Source: Stenotrophomonas maltophilia
GTDB taxonomy: Bacteria; Pseudomonadota; Gammaproteobacteria; Xanthomonadales; Xanthomonadaceae
Length of the DNA stretch: 64,000 nucleotides
Direction of reading: 5' to 3'
Assembly (NCBI RefSeq): GCF_004920835.1
Contig: NZ_QFHO01000009.1
Coordinates: 85,630 to 149,629 of the forward strand
Positions 46,227-54,241 of this stretch are shown piece after piece (positions within the stretch are counted from its first letter, which is position 1; each line of letters begins with the position of its first letter). The translations under genes were made by a program, and so were the position numbers. Below the pieces are notes generated by a model, which worked only from the letters and a program-made list of their open reading frames with translations, was not told where the DNA came from and ran no database searches.

Positions 46227-47429
46227 TCAGGCCCGGGCGAGTGCCTGCAGGATTTCGGCGGTGTCTTTACGGGTCTGCCAGGCGCTGTTGCCGAGCGTCA
46301 GCATGCGTGCGGCGAAGTCGCGCGCGTTGGGCATCGGGTCACCCGGCACGATGCCGCGCAGGTAGGTGTAGTCGGGCAGGGCATGGATGAACATGCGGCT
46401 GACTCCGAGCCCGCGCGGCCACAGCTCTTTCAGCACGCCATCGCGGGCCTGCTGGCTGGGCAGCAGCAGCATCAGCATCGGCCAGGTGCCGCCGGTACCG
46501 GCCAGTCCATCGACCACTTCCACCGCCGGCAGTTGCGCCAACTGCACCCGCAGTTGCAGGGCGCGCAGGCGTCCAGCCTGCAGGAAGGCAGGCAGGCGCC
46601 GCGCGGCATTGGCTCCGATGTTCTGCCGCCATCGGCTGACCCGGTGCTGCGGGATATCCAGCGCGAAGATGTCACCCACCGCTTCTTCGAGATCGCCACG
46701 CTGCAGCGCACGGCGTAGCGGATTGCCATACACCAGCGACAGCAACGGCGGGCGGTAGCAGGCGGCCAGGCCGAGCAGCTGAACGCTGCGCAGCAGCTCC
46801 CACCGAAGGTTGAAACGCGTCTGCTCGGCGGCATGCTCGGCCAGTGCCGCGCGCAACGCATCGTCACGACTGACCAGCAGGCCGCCTTCATGCAGGCTCA
46901 GGCCCTTGCCAGCGGCGAGGCTGAAGAATCCGATATCGCCACGCAGGCCGACACTGCTGTTGCCGACCCGTGCACCCAGCGCCTGTGCGGCATCTTCGAT
47001 CACCCAGGCGCCCGCGGCGCGCGCCACTTCATTGGCCAGATCCACATCGGCAATGCGTCCTCCCAGGTGGGTAGGCAGGATCGCAAGCGTGCGCCCATCG
47101 GCCAGCCGCTTGAGCTGGCCCGGATCGAAGTCGAAATGACCGCGACGGGTGTCGCACAGCTGCACACGCAGGCCCAGGCTGTGCACCGCGATCGGTACCA
47201 GTGGGCAGGTATAGGCCGGCATGATCACGGTATCGCGCCTGGGCGCGCGCCTGCGCAGCGTACGCAGCGCGATCAGCAGCGCGTGGGTGCCGGAGCAGGT
47301 CAGCTGCAGCGGAGGGGTACCCAGTTGGCTGGCCAGGATCTCGCGCAGGTCGCCACCGCCGGGAAGGAAGTCGCTGGCCTGCATTGGCAGGCCAGCAGTG
47401 GGCGGCAGTTCGCGCGCGAACAGGCTCAT
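46227..47429 (-). CDS. DegT/DnrJ/EryC1/StrS-type PLP aminotransferase
   Basis: 400 aa. The fold-type I pattern is visible: TCSGTHALLIALRTL, VIMPAYTCPLVPIAV, ILPTHLGGRIADV, WVIEDAAQALGA (Asp146) and the Schiff-base lysine Lys175 in FFSLAAGKGLSLHEGG. Relatives such as ArnB convert keto-sugars to amino-sugars. The middle of this protein diverges from sugar enzymes, so the acceptor is open. ATG 47429 is eleven bases after the small transporter gene, so the two are co-translated. Confidence 0.85.
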   Translation of the reverse strand: MSLFARELPPTAGLPMQASDFLPGGGDLREILASQLGTPPLQLTCSGTHALLIALRTLRRRAPRRDTVIMPAYTCPLVPIAVHSLGLRVQLCDTRRGHFDFDPGQLKRLADGRTLAILPTHLGGRIADVDLANEVARAAGAWVIEDAAQALGARVGNSSVGLRGDIGFFSLAAGKGLSLHEGGLLVSRDDALRAALAEHAAEQTRFNLRWELLRSVQLLGLAACYRPPLLSLVYGNPLRRALQRGDLEEAVGDIFALDIPQHRVSRWRQNIGANAARRLPAFLQAGRLRALQLRVQLAQLPAVEVVDGLAGTGGTWPMLMLLLPSQQARDGVLKELWPRGLGVSRMFIHALPDYTYLRGIVPGDPMPNARDFAARMLTLGNSAWQTRKDTAEILQALARA

Positions 47430-47439
47430 CGCAACGCGC

Positions 47440-47838
47440 TCACGTCGTGGCTTCGGTAGGGCTGTGCGGGTCGTCCGCCTCGGCACGGCCGAGGCAGACG
47501 ATGCCGGCCACGATCAGTACCGCACCGAGCAGATGATGCAGCGTCAGTGGTTCATTCAACAGCCACGCCGACAGCAGCAGCACGCTGATCACCTCCAGGT
47601 GCGAGGCCGCGAAGGCAGGTCCGATCGGCGCGTGGCGCAGCAGGCTCATCCAGGTGAAGAACGCGCCCACGTAGCCGAGGATCGCGCCGTACACCCAGGG
47701 CTGCGACAGCACGCGCAACAGCCAGGCGGTATTGGCTTCGACCGGCAGCGCGGCATCTCCGGCGTACTTGAAGCACAGCTGGGCCAGCGTATCGAAGGCC
47801 ATCAGCAGCGGGAAACCGATCACATACAGGCGCCTCAC
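47440..47838 (-). CDS. EamA/SMR-like four-TM half transporter, subunit 2
   Basis: 132 aa, four TMs, one EamA unit: LLMAFDTLAQLCFKYAGDAALP ... PWVYGAILGYVGAFFTWMSLLRHAPIGPAFAASHLEVISVLLLSAWLLNEPLTLHHLLGAVLIVAG. It starts at a GTG whose bases overlap the upstream stop (GTGA, 47835-47838), so it is made together with the other half, like the ArnE/ArnF flippase pair. Probably an export or flipping component for the product of the cluster; that is inference. Confidence 0.82.
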   Translation of the reverse strand: MRRLYVIGFPLLMAFDTLAQLCFKYAGDAALPVEANTAWLLRVLSQPWVYGAILGYVGAFFTWMSLLRHAPIGPAFAASHLEVISVLLLSAWLLNEPLTLHHLLGAVLIVAGIVCLGRAEADDPHSPTEATT

Positions 47839-48194
47839 GAGCCGGCCCCCACCACCGCCACGCCGGCAGTGACCAGCAGCATGCCGGTCACCCGCAGCGG
47901 TGTCAGTTTCTCGCGGAACAGTATGCGGCCGGCGATCATCAGCGCGACGATGTTGATCGAGCCGAGCAGCACGCCCTTGGACAACGGCACCAGTGACAGG
48001 AACGCGATCCAGGCGACGAACTCGAGCACATAGCAGGCGATTCCCAACCACAACCAGGGCCGGCTCAGCATGTGCTTCCAGCGCTGCAGGCCCTCTGCTT
48101 CATTCGGGTCGCTGGCGGCGGCCTTGAACGCAAGCTGGCCACCGGTATCGAGCACCACGTTGACCAGCCACAACAGCGTGGCGAGTGACCCCAT
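47835..48194 (-). CDS. EamA/SMR-like four-TM half transporter, subunit 1
   Basis: 119 aa, four TMs: LLWLVNVVLDTGGQLAFKAAA, PWLWLGIACYVLEFVAWIAFLSLVPLSKGVLLGSINIVALMIAG and LRVTGMLLVTAGVAVVGAGS. The paired, overlapping half-size genes point to a heterodimer. ATG 48194 lies one base after the esterase stop. Alternative: small multidrug-resistance exporter. The local context with biosynthetic genes favours a dedicated flippase/exporter. Confidence 0.82.
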   Translation of the reverse strand: MGSLATLLWLVNVVLDTGGQLAFKAAASDPNEAEGLQRWKHMLSRPWLWLGIACYVLEFVAWIAFLSLVPLSKGVLLGSINIVALMIAGRILFREKLTPLRVTGMLLVTAGVAVVGAGS

Positions 48195-48195
48195 T

Positions 48196-49032
48196 TCAGG
48201 CCACCGCCTTGAGGACGCCGCTGCGTTCACCGATCTCGCTGAAGAAGCGCGCGCTGCGACGGATCACGTCGCGCCGTTCGCGATCGATGGTGATCATGTG
48301 GTAGCTGTCTTCCAGCACCACCAGTTCCTTCGGGCCGCTGACCCGCGATATCACCAGCTCGGCGTTGCCCATGCTGGCCACGTCGTCCTCGCGGGCGTGC
48401 ATCACCAGACAGGGAGCGGTGACCTGGTGCAGGTGGCGGCGGGTCCAGTTGCTCAGGGCGCGCATTTCGGCCAGGGCATGCCAGGGGTTGCCCGGCAGGC
48501 CGGCGGCGGCGCTGTCGCCGGACAGCATGGCTGCGCTGACCTGCGCGCGCAGGCGCTCGTCACGCAGGCCGTAGGGCGGCTCTTCCATGAACATGCGATC
48601 GCGGCCGATGTTGAAGCGCTTGAACCACGGCAGCAGGAACGAGAAGCGGGCCACGGCCGGAATGTTCCAACCGTCGTAGCGGAACGTGGCGCCGTATACG
48701 CCCACGCCGGAAACCCATTCCGGGCGGCGCGCAGCCAATGCCAGCGACAGTACCGCGCCCATCGACAGGCCGCCGACGAACAGCTGGTCAACCTTGCCGC
48801 GCAGGGTCGCTGCCGCATCTTCCACGCCCTGGTACCACTGTTCCCAGGTGGTCGCCAGCAGGTCGTCGACGCTGCCGCAATGGCCGGGCAGCTGCACGCC
48901 GTGCACGGTGAAACCGGCATTGTTCAGGCCCTTGCCCAGCATGCGCATTTCCGCTGGCGTGCCGGTCAGGCCGTGAACCAGCAGCACGCCCTGCGGGCCA
49001 CCGGGGAGGAAGAAGTCGTGCGTTTCGGTCAC
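48196..49032 (-). CDS. alpha/beta-hydrolase (esterase/lipase-like)
   Basis: 278 aa. Oxyanion motif VLLVHGLTGTPAEMR, nucleophile elbow GGLSMGA (Ser), acid in MHAREDDVAS and catalytic His in DSYHMITID. Overall like Est30/monoacylglycerol-lipase carboxylesterases. It is the first gene of the tight unit esterase-SMR-SMR-DegT. No signal peptide, so cytoplasmic. The substrate is unknown; it may act on an ester intermediate or on acylated product. Confidence 0.87.
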   Translation of the reverse strand: MTETHDFFLPGGPQGVLLVHGLTGTPAEMRMLGKGLNNAGFTVHGVQLPGHCGSVDDLLATTWEQWYQGVEDAAATLRGKVDQLFVGGLSMGAVLSLALAARRPEWVSGVGVYGATFRYDGWNIPAVARFSFLLPWFKRFNIGRDRMFMEEPPYGLRDERLRAQVSAAMLSGDSAAAGLPGNPWHALAEMRALSNWTRRHLHQVTAPCLVMHAREDDVASMGNAELVISRVSGPKELVVLEDSYHMITIDRERRDVIRRSARFFSEIGERSGVLKAVA

Positions 49033-49112
49033 CTGGCGGCTCCGGGGCGGCAGTGGGGATGGTCAGGATCGCAAGCGCGATTTTCACCAGCCTTTCAGCG
49101 CCCCGGACCGGG

Positions 49113-50492
49113 TCAGGGGGCCTTCAGCAGCGGCAGCGTGACGGTGACCTTCAGTCCGCCGCCGGCACGGTTGAGGAAGCCCAGGCGTCCACCGAAGTGC
49201 TCCACGGCCTCGTGGGCGATGGCCAGGCCCAGGCCGGTGCCGCTGGACGTGGTGCCCGGGGCGCGGAAGAAACGCTCGCCCAGCCGTGGCATCACGTCCT
49301 CGGGCACGCCGGGGCCGTTGTCCTCCACGTACAGCTCCACATCATTGTCGTCCAGCGCCTGCACGCCGACCGTGACGGTGGCGCCGCGGCCTGCATAGCG
49401 CAGGGCATTGTCGATCAGGTTGTCCAGCGCATCCTGCAGCAGGGCGCCGTTGCCGAGCACACGCAGCGGCTGGCTGCTGCCGCGGTAGCCGAGGTCGATG
49501 CCATCGCGGATCGCTTCCGGCACGCGGGTGCCCACCCATTGCGGCAGCAAGGTGCCAAGATCCAGCGCTTCGACGGTTTCCGGCACGGTCTGCGCGCGGC
49601 TCAGCGCCAGCAGCTGGGTGCTGACCCGCGCGGTGCGCTGGTTGAGCCGGCGGATGTGCTGCAGCGCCTCGCGCACGGTGTCCGGGTCGCCATGTGCCAG
49701 CGCCTGGTCCACGTGCAGGGCCATGCCGGCCAAGGGCGAGCGCAGCTGATGCGCGGCATCGGCGATGAAGCGGTTCTGCAGCGTGATCATCTCCGCCTGG
49801 CGGGCGAACAGGCCATCGATGGTGCTGATCAGCGGTTGGATTTCTTCCGGCACGTCGGCATCGGAGATCGGCGCCAGCTCGCCACGGCGCTGTGCCAGGC
49901 GGGTAGTCAACGGGGTCAGGATGCGCAGGCCATAGGTCACGCCGAACCAGACCAGCGCCGCGGTACCCAGCGCCAGCATGGTCATCAGCGGGATGATGAT
50001 CATCAGGATCTCGCGCGCACGCTGTCGGCGGTCGGCCATGCTCTCGGCCACGGTCACCGCCAGCTGGTCCTGCGGGTCGTTCATCGCCTGCGTGCAGACG
50101 GTGGCCATGCGCACCTGCTGGCCGTTGAGGGTACCGTCGTAGAGCGCAGGATGCACACCGGTGCAGTCCTGCGAAGGAGCGTACGGGCTGAAGTCCGCAT
50201 TGCCGCTGAGCGTACCCATGCGGCTGCTGTCGACGTTGAAGTAGCGATGGCCGTCGGGGTCGTACTCGATCAGGAAGCGCGCCTGCGGAGACAGGTCGCT
50301 GGTCACCGGCATGGTGCTCAGCATCTGTGCGAACGAATGCGTGTCGTCGATCAGGTTGCGGTCGTGGATGCGATTGGAATAGTCCAGCGCAACGTAATAG
50401 GCAAGGACCGTGTTGAAGATCAACAGGCCCAGCATCGGCAGCGCCAGGAAGGCGAGCAGGCGCCGGCGCAGGCTGGGCGGGCCACTGATCAC
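49113..50492 (-). CDS. TctE/QseC-type sensor histidine kinase
   Basis: 459 aa. GTG start overlaps the response-regulator stop (GTGA). TM1 about 12-31, periplasmic 2CSK_N-type domain with two cysteines (QDCTGVH and ATVCTQ) that may form a disulfide, TM2 about 168-190, HAMP, HisKA with the phosphorylated His in DAAHQLRSPL, and HATPase_c (LIDNALRYAG, VEDNGPGVPED, GTGLGLAIAHE). Signal unknown. The usual Tct tricarboxylate uptake genes are not adjacent. Confidence 0.9.
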   Translation of the reverse strand: MISGPPSLRRRLLAFLALPMLGLLIFNTVLAYYVALDYSNRIHDRNLIDDTHSFAQMLSTMPVTSDLSPQARFLIEYDPDGHRYFNVDSSRMGTLSGNADFSPYAPSQDCTGVHPALYDGTLNGQQVRMATVCTQAMNDPQDQLAVTVAESMADRRQRAREILMIIIPLMTMLALGTAALVWFGVTYGLRILTPLTTRLAQRRGELAPISDADVPEEIQPLISTIDGLFARQAEMITLQNRFIADAAHQLRSPLAGMALHVDQALAHGDPDTVREALQHIRRLNQRTARVSTQLLALSRAQTVPETVEALDLGTLLPQWVGTRVPEAIRDGIDLGYRGSSQPLRVLGNGALLQDALDNLIDNALRYAGRGATVTVGVQALDDNDVELYVEDNGPGVPEDVMPRLGERFFRAPGTTSSGTGLGLAIAHEAVEHFGGRLGFLNRAGGGLKVTVTLPLLKAP

Positions 50493-51172
50493 GGCGTGCT
50501 GTCGTCCTGCGCGTCTTCCAGCATGTAGCCCAGCCCGCGTACGGTGCGGATGCCGATGCCGCCGGGTTGCAGCTTGCGGCGCAGGCGATGCAGGGCGATG
50601 TCCAGGCCGTTGTCGGTCAGGTCCTGGCCCCAGTCGCACAGCGCTTCGACCAGCTGTGCGCGCGAGACGATGCGTTCGGCACGCACCGCCAGTGCGGACA
50701 GCAGGCCGAATTCGCGTGCGGTCAGCTCCAGCGACTGCTCGTCGATCCACACGCGGTGTCCGGCCAGATCCAGCCGCAGGCGGCCGATGCGCAGGTCCGG
50801 GTTGCCATTGCTGGTGACCCGGCGCAGCTGCGCACGCACGCGCGCCTCGAATTCGTCCAGCGCGAACGGCTTGACCAGGTAGTCATCGGCGCCAAGGTCG
50901 AGCACCCGCACGCGTTCGGCCAGGCCGTCACGGGCGGTCACCACCAGCACTGCCAGGCCATCACCGCGCTGGCGCAGGCGCTGCAGCACGTCACGGCCGT
51001 CCAGCTGCGGCAGGCCCAGGTCCAGCACCAGCAGCGCGTACTGGGTCGAGCCCAGCGCGGCATCGGCGTGCGCGCCGTTGTCGACGTGGTCGACCACATG
51101 GCCCTGCCGGCGCAACGAGGTGCACAGGCCGGAGGCGATGTCCGGGTCGTCTTCAGCAATCAGAACGCGCAT
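50489..51172 (-). CDS. OmpR/PhoB-family response regulator (TctD/QseB-like)
   Basis: 227 aa. Receiver domain: MRVLIAEDDPDIASGL acid pocket, phosphorylated Asp in ALLVLDLGLPQLDG (about residue 51), Lys in DDYLVKPF. C-terminal winged helix: LELTAREFGLLSAL ... VSRAQLVEALCDWG ... RRKLQPGGIGIRTVRGLGYML. It is cognate to the kinase that overlaps it. Target genes are not known; it is upstream of the kinase and the promoter lies in 51173-51304. Confidence 0.93.
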   Translation of the reverse strand: MRVLIAEDDPDIASGLCTSLRRQGHVVDHVDNGAHADAALGSTQYALLVLDLGLPQLDGRDVLQRLRQRGDGLAVLVVTARDGLAERVRVLDLGADDYLVKPFALDEFEARVRAQLRRVTSNGNPDLRIGRLRLDLAGHRVWIDEQSLELTAREFGLLSALAVRAERIVSRAQLVEALCDWGQDLTDNGLDIALHRLRRKLQPGGIGIRTVRGLGYMLEDAQDDSTP

Positions 51173-51304
51173 GCGCGTGGGCTCCAGTAGCAGTCAGGCC
51201 GGCCGGATGATCGCGGTGGGCCTCTCGGCTGCCGAGGGTAGCCGCAAACCGGGTGAAGGGGGAGCGCGCTGGCGCTTGCAGGCGCCGCCGCGCTGTCCTT
51301 CCAT

Positions 51305-52432
51305 TCAGTCCTGCAGGCCGGGCTCGCCCTGCGCCAGCGGCACCCGCGAGCCATCCAGCAGGCCCCGGCTGAGCGTGCCGTTCTCGATGAACAGCAGTTC
51401 GCCGTTTTCACCGTTCTTGATGCTGCTGTCGATGGCGATCACGCGGTCGCCATGGAAACTGCTGACGTGCGGCATCGAGGTGTGGCCGACCACGATGCGC
51501 TTGAGTTGCAGGCGATCCAGCACCGCCTGTACGCCCTGCGTATCGAGGCGGCCATCGAAGTAGCCGCGGTACCAGATCGGGCTGGTCTTGCCGTCATACA
51601 GCGGCGCGGTGGCCGGGTCGGCCTTCACTTCGGCCTTGGGCAGGCCCAGCGACGCCTGGTAGGCCGCATTGGTGCGAGCCGGTTCCAGCGCCAGCTCCAC
51701 CGCCTCGGGCGAGATGCCGCCATGCAGGAACAGAGTGTCGCCGATCTTCAGCAGTACCGGGCGGGTGCGCAGCCACTGCCCGATCACCGAATCGGCACCG
51801 TACAGCTGCGGGTAGCTGCGGCCGAGCAGCTGCGCGCTGCGCAGGTACTTCGGATTGACGTAGCGGAGGTCGTCGTACAGCACCATGGTTTCGTGGTTGC
51901 CCAGCACGAAATGCACCGCGCCGCCGGCGGCGGCCGCCTGCTGCTGCAGGCCGTACAGCAGCCAGAACGCCTCGGTTACCTGCGGGCCGCGGTCGAACAC
52001 ATCGCCGGCGACCACCAGCGTGTCCTTGCCCAGTGCCCAACGGTCCTGCGCATCGATGACCTGGTGGGCGCGCAGCAGGCGCACCAGCAGCCCGTACTGG
52101 CCATGGATGTCGGACAGCGCGACGATGCGCGGCGCAGCCGGAAGCACGGAGGCCGAAGGCGCGTTCGGTGCCGCCACATGCACGGTGTGCCCGTAGCCAC
52201 AGCGCGCTGCGATATCGGTGCCTGCAGTGCCCATGGCAAGTGTGCGCGACTCGACCTTGTCGGCGCAGATCCACTTGGCTTGCAGTTGCTCGCCCTGGCG
52301 GAACACATAGGGGCCATCGGCGTCCACATGGGCGGCGGGGGCCGCGACCTCGCGTGCCTGCGTGGTTGCTGCGGCGCAGGCCAGCACCGGCAGCAGCAGG
52401 GCGGTCAACAGGGAAGGGCGATAGCGCGACAT
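51305..52432 (-). CDS. secreted calcineurin-type metallophosphatase (Shelphs-like)
   Basis: 375 aa with a signal peptide (LLTALLLPVLACAAATTQA). Metallophosphoesterase motifs: VALSDIHGQYG, VVAGDVFDRGP, FVLGNHETM, FLHGGIS and VVGHTSM, the order seen in PPP-type and Shewanella-like protein phosphatases. Probably periplasmic, dephosphorylating proteins or small phosphoesters. An ATG at 52441 adds three residues. It lies behind the two-component genes but with a 132-base gap, so the unit is separate. Confidence 0.88.
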   Translation of the reverse strand: MSRYRPSLLTALLLPVLACAAATTQAREVAAPAAHVDADGPYVFRQGEQLQAKWICADKVESRTLAMGTAGTDIAARCGYGHTVHVAAPNAPSASVLPAAPRIVALSDIHGQYGLLVRLLRAHQVIDAQDRWALGKDTLVVAGDVFDRGPQVTEAFWLLYGLQQQAAAAGGAVHFVLGNHETMVLYDDLRYVNPKYLRSAQLLGRSYPQLYGADSVIGQWLRTRPVLLKIGDTLFLHGGISPEAVELALEPARTNAAYQASLGLPKAEVKADPATAPLYDGKTSPIWYRGYFDGRLDTQGVQAVLDRLQLKRIVVGHTSMPHVSSFHGDRVIAIDSSIKNGENGELLFIENGTLSRGLLDGSRVPLAQGEPGLQD

Positions 52433-52505
52433 CGGCAGCATCCGGCAGCGGAAAGGCCTGATCCTAACCGGCGTGGCCGGGCGGCGGTGTGCGCGAACGG
52501 GCGGG

Positions 52506-52955
52506 TCAGCTGCTGCCGCTCCCGTCCTTGAGCTTGCGCACACGGGTTGCAGACGCTGGCAGCGGTTCGCCATCGCGACCGCGTGGCTGCATGTAGGGCA
52601 GCGGTCGCCGTGTGCTCGATTCGATCAGCTGGGAGTGCGCTTCACCGGCGCCGAAGCGGTGGCGCTCGCCCCACTGGCGCAGGGCGACCAGCAGCGGGAA
52701 CAGTTCCAGGCCAGCGGCGGTGAGCACGTATTCCTGATAGGCCGAGCCGTCGGAGGCGGGCTGCAGCCGCAGGATGCCTGCTTCGACCAGCCGGCGCAGG
52801 CGGTCGCTGAGGATATTACGGGCCGCACCGAGGCTGCGCTGGAAATCGCCAAAGCGGGTGACGCCATCGAAGGCATCACGGATGACCAGCAGCGCCCAAC
52901 GGTCACCGAGCAGATCGGCGCTGCGGGCAACGGGGCAGGGGCTGTCGGCGTGCAT
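52506..52955 (-). CDS. HxlR-family transcriptional regulator
   Basis: 149 aa. Winged-helix domain with the HxlR hallmark SADLLGDRWALLVIRDAFDGVTRFGDFQRSLGAARNILSDRLRRLVEAGIL and an N-terminal CPVARS motif whose cysteine acts as a redox or electrophile sensor in many members (for example QorR/HypR types). It is divergent from an MFS exporter and shares an operator-like inverted repeat with it, so it is likely the repressor of that exporter. Confidence 0.9.
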   Translation of the reverse strand: MHADSPCPVARSADLLGDRWALLVIRDAFDGVTRFGDFQRSLGAARNILSDRLRRLVEAGILRLQPASDGSAYQEYVLTAAGLELFPLLVALRQWGERHRFGAGEAHSQLIESSTRRPLPYMQPRGRDGEPLPASATRVRKLKDGSGSS

Positions 52956-52967
52956 GGTGGACCTCTC

Positions 52968-53033
52968 TGATGTGGTTGCAGTTTAAAACCAATGGCAGTA
53001 GCCTGCATCAAGTTTCAAATTGCAACTACATCA
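52968..53033. promoter_or_regulatory. shared HxlR/MFS inverted-repeat operator
   Basis: TGATGTGGTTGCAGTTT (52968-52984) and AAATTGCAACTACATCA (53017-53033) are inverted, 15 of 17 matching, 32 bases apart. They cover the spacer between the divergent genes up to the MFS start, fitting two dimer sites of the HxlR repressor over both promoters. Confidence 0.75.
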
Positions 53034-54217
53034 TGACTGCAGCACCCATCCCACGCCCCCTGCTGGTCCTGCTCGCGGTTGCCGCAGGTGCCAGCGTTGC
53101 CAACGTCTATTACGCACAGCCATTGCTGGAACGCCTGGCACAGGCCTTTGCGCTGGACCCCGCGCTGGCCGGGGCGGTACTGGCAGCGACCCAGGCGGGC
53201 AGCGTGCTGGCCTTGCTGGGCCTGCTGCCATTGGCCGACAGGGGCGATCGCCGGCGCCTGCTACGCCTGCAGTTGATGGCGCTGGTGGTCGCATTGCTGT
53301 GGTTGGCGGCCGCGCGAACGGCCGTGTGGCTGTTGTCGGGCATGCTTCTGGCCGGCCTGCTGGGCACCGCGCTGACCCAGGGGTTGATCGCCTACACCGC
53401 ATCGCTGGCACCGGCTCAGCAGCGCGGGCGCGTGGTCGGCATGGTGCAGGGCGGTGTGTTCATTGGCCTGCTGCTGGCGCGTGTAGTGTCCGGCGTGGTG
53501 GCGGCCGCTGTTGGCTGGCGCGCGGTCTATCTGCTGTCGGCGGCGCTGATGGCGGCGTTGGCAGTGCTGCTGTGGCGGCGTCTGCCGGCGGTGCCGGTAC
53601 CGGTGGTGCCGCCGGGCTGGCGTGCCTTGATGGGGTCGATGCTGGGCATGCTGCGCGATGACCGGACGCTGCGTGAGCGCGGTCCGTTGGCACTGTTGCT
53701 GTTTGCCGGCCTCAATGTGTTCTGGGCGGCAGCGCCACTGCCGTTGTCGGCGCCACCGCTGCACTGGTCGACTGCCGCCATCGGTGCGCTGGGCCTGGCT
53801 GGGGTGATCGGTGCGCTGCTTGCGGCGCGGGTCGGGCACTGGATGGACCGTGGATTCGCGCATCGGGTCAGCCTCGGCGCGCTGCTGCTGATGCTGGTCG
53901 CGTGGTGGCCGCTGCTGGGGTTGCCGCATTCGGTGGGCATGCTGTTGCTGGGCGTGGTCGTGCTCGATCTGGGCGGGCAGGCGCTGCATGTATCGAACCA
54001 GGCCCTGTTGCTGCGCGCGCCGGGCGAACAGCATGGGCGCCTGGTGGCGCTGTACATGCTGTTCTATGCGCTGGGCAGTGGTGCTGGTGCAGCGGCCGGG
54101 CCCTGGATGCAGGCGCGCCATGGCTGGCCGGCGGTATGCCTGCTGGGCGCCGGCATTGCGTTGCTGGCGCTGCTGTGGTGGGCGGCGTGGCGGATACCGC
54201 GCCGTACCGCAATGTAG
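53033..54217 (+). CDS. MFS drug/metabolite exporter (YnfM/Bcr-like)
   Basis: 394 aa, about 12 TMs. Near the N-terminus ASVANVYYAQPLLERLAQAF is typical of this MFS subfamily, then LADRGDRRRLLRLQ (loop 2-3 motif) and YTASLAPAQQRGRVVGMVQGGVFIGLLLARVVSG. It is controlled, by position and shared operator, by the HxlR protein and probably exports a toxic compound that this regulator senses. ATG 53033 is chosen because the upstream extension covers the operator. Confidence 0.88.
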   Translation: MTAAPIPRPLLVLLAVAAGASVANVYYAQPLLERLAQAFALDPALAGAVLAATQAGSVLALLGLLPLADRGDRRRLLRLQLMALVVALLWLAAARTAVWLLSGMLLAGLLGTALTQGLIAYTASLAPAQQRGRVVGMVQGGVFIGLLLARVVSGVVAAAVGWRAVYLLSAALMAALAVLLWRRLPAVPVPVVPPGWRALMGSMLGMLRDDRTLRERGPLALLLFAGLNVFWAAAPLPLSAPPLHWSTAAIGALGLAGVIGALLAARVGHWMDRGFAHRVSLGALLLMLVAWWPLLGLPHSVGMLLLGVVVLDLGGQALHVSNQALLLRAPGEQHGRLVALYMLFYALGSGAGAAAGPWMQARHGWPAVCLLGAGIALLALLWWAAWRIPRRTAM

Positions 54218-54241
54218 CGACGCGCGCGCCCGGGGTTGCCG

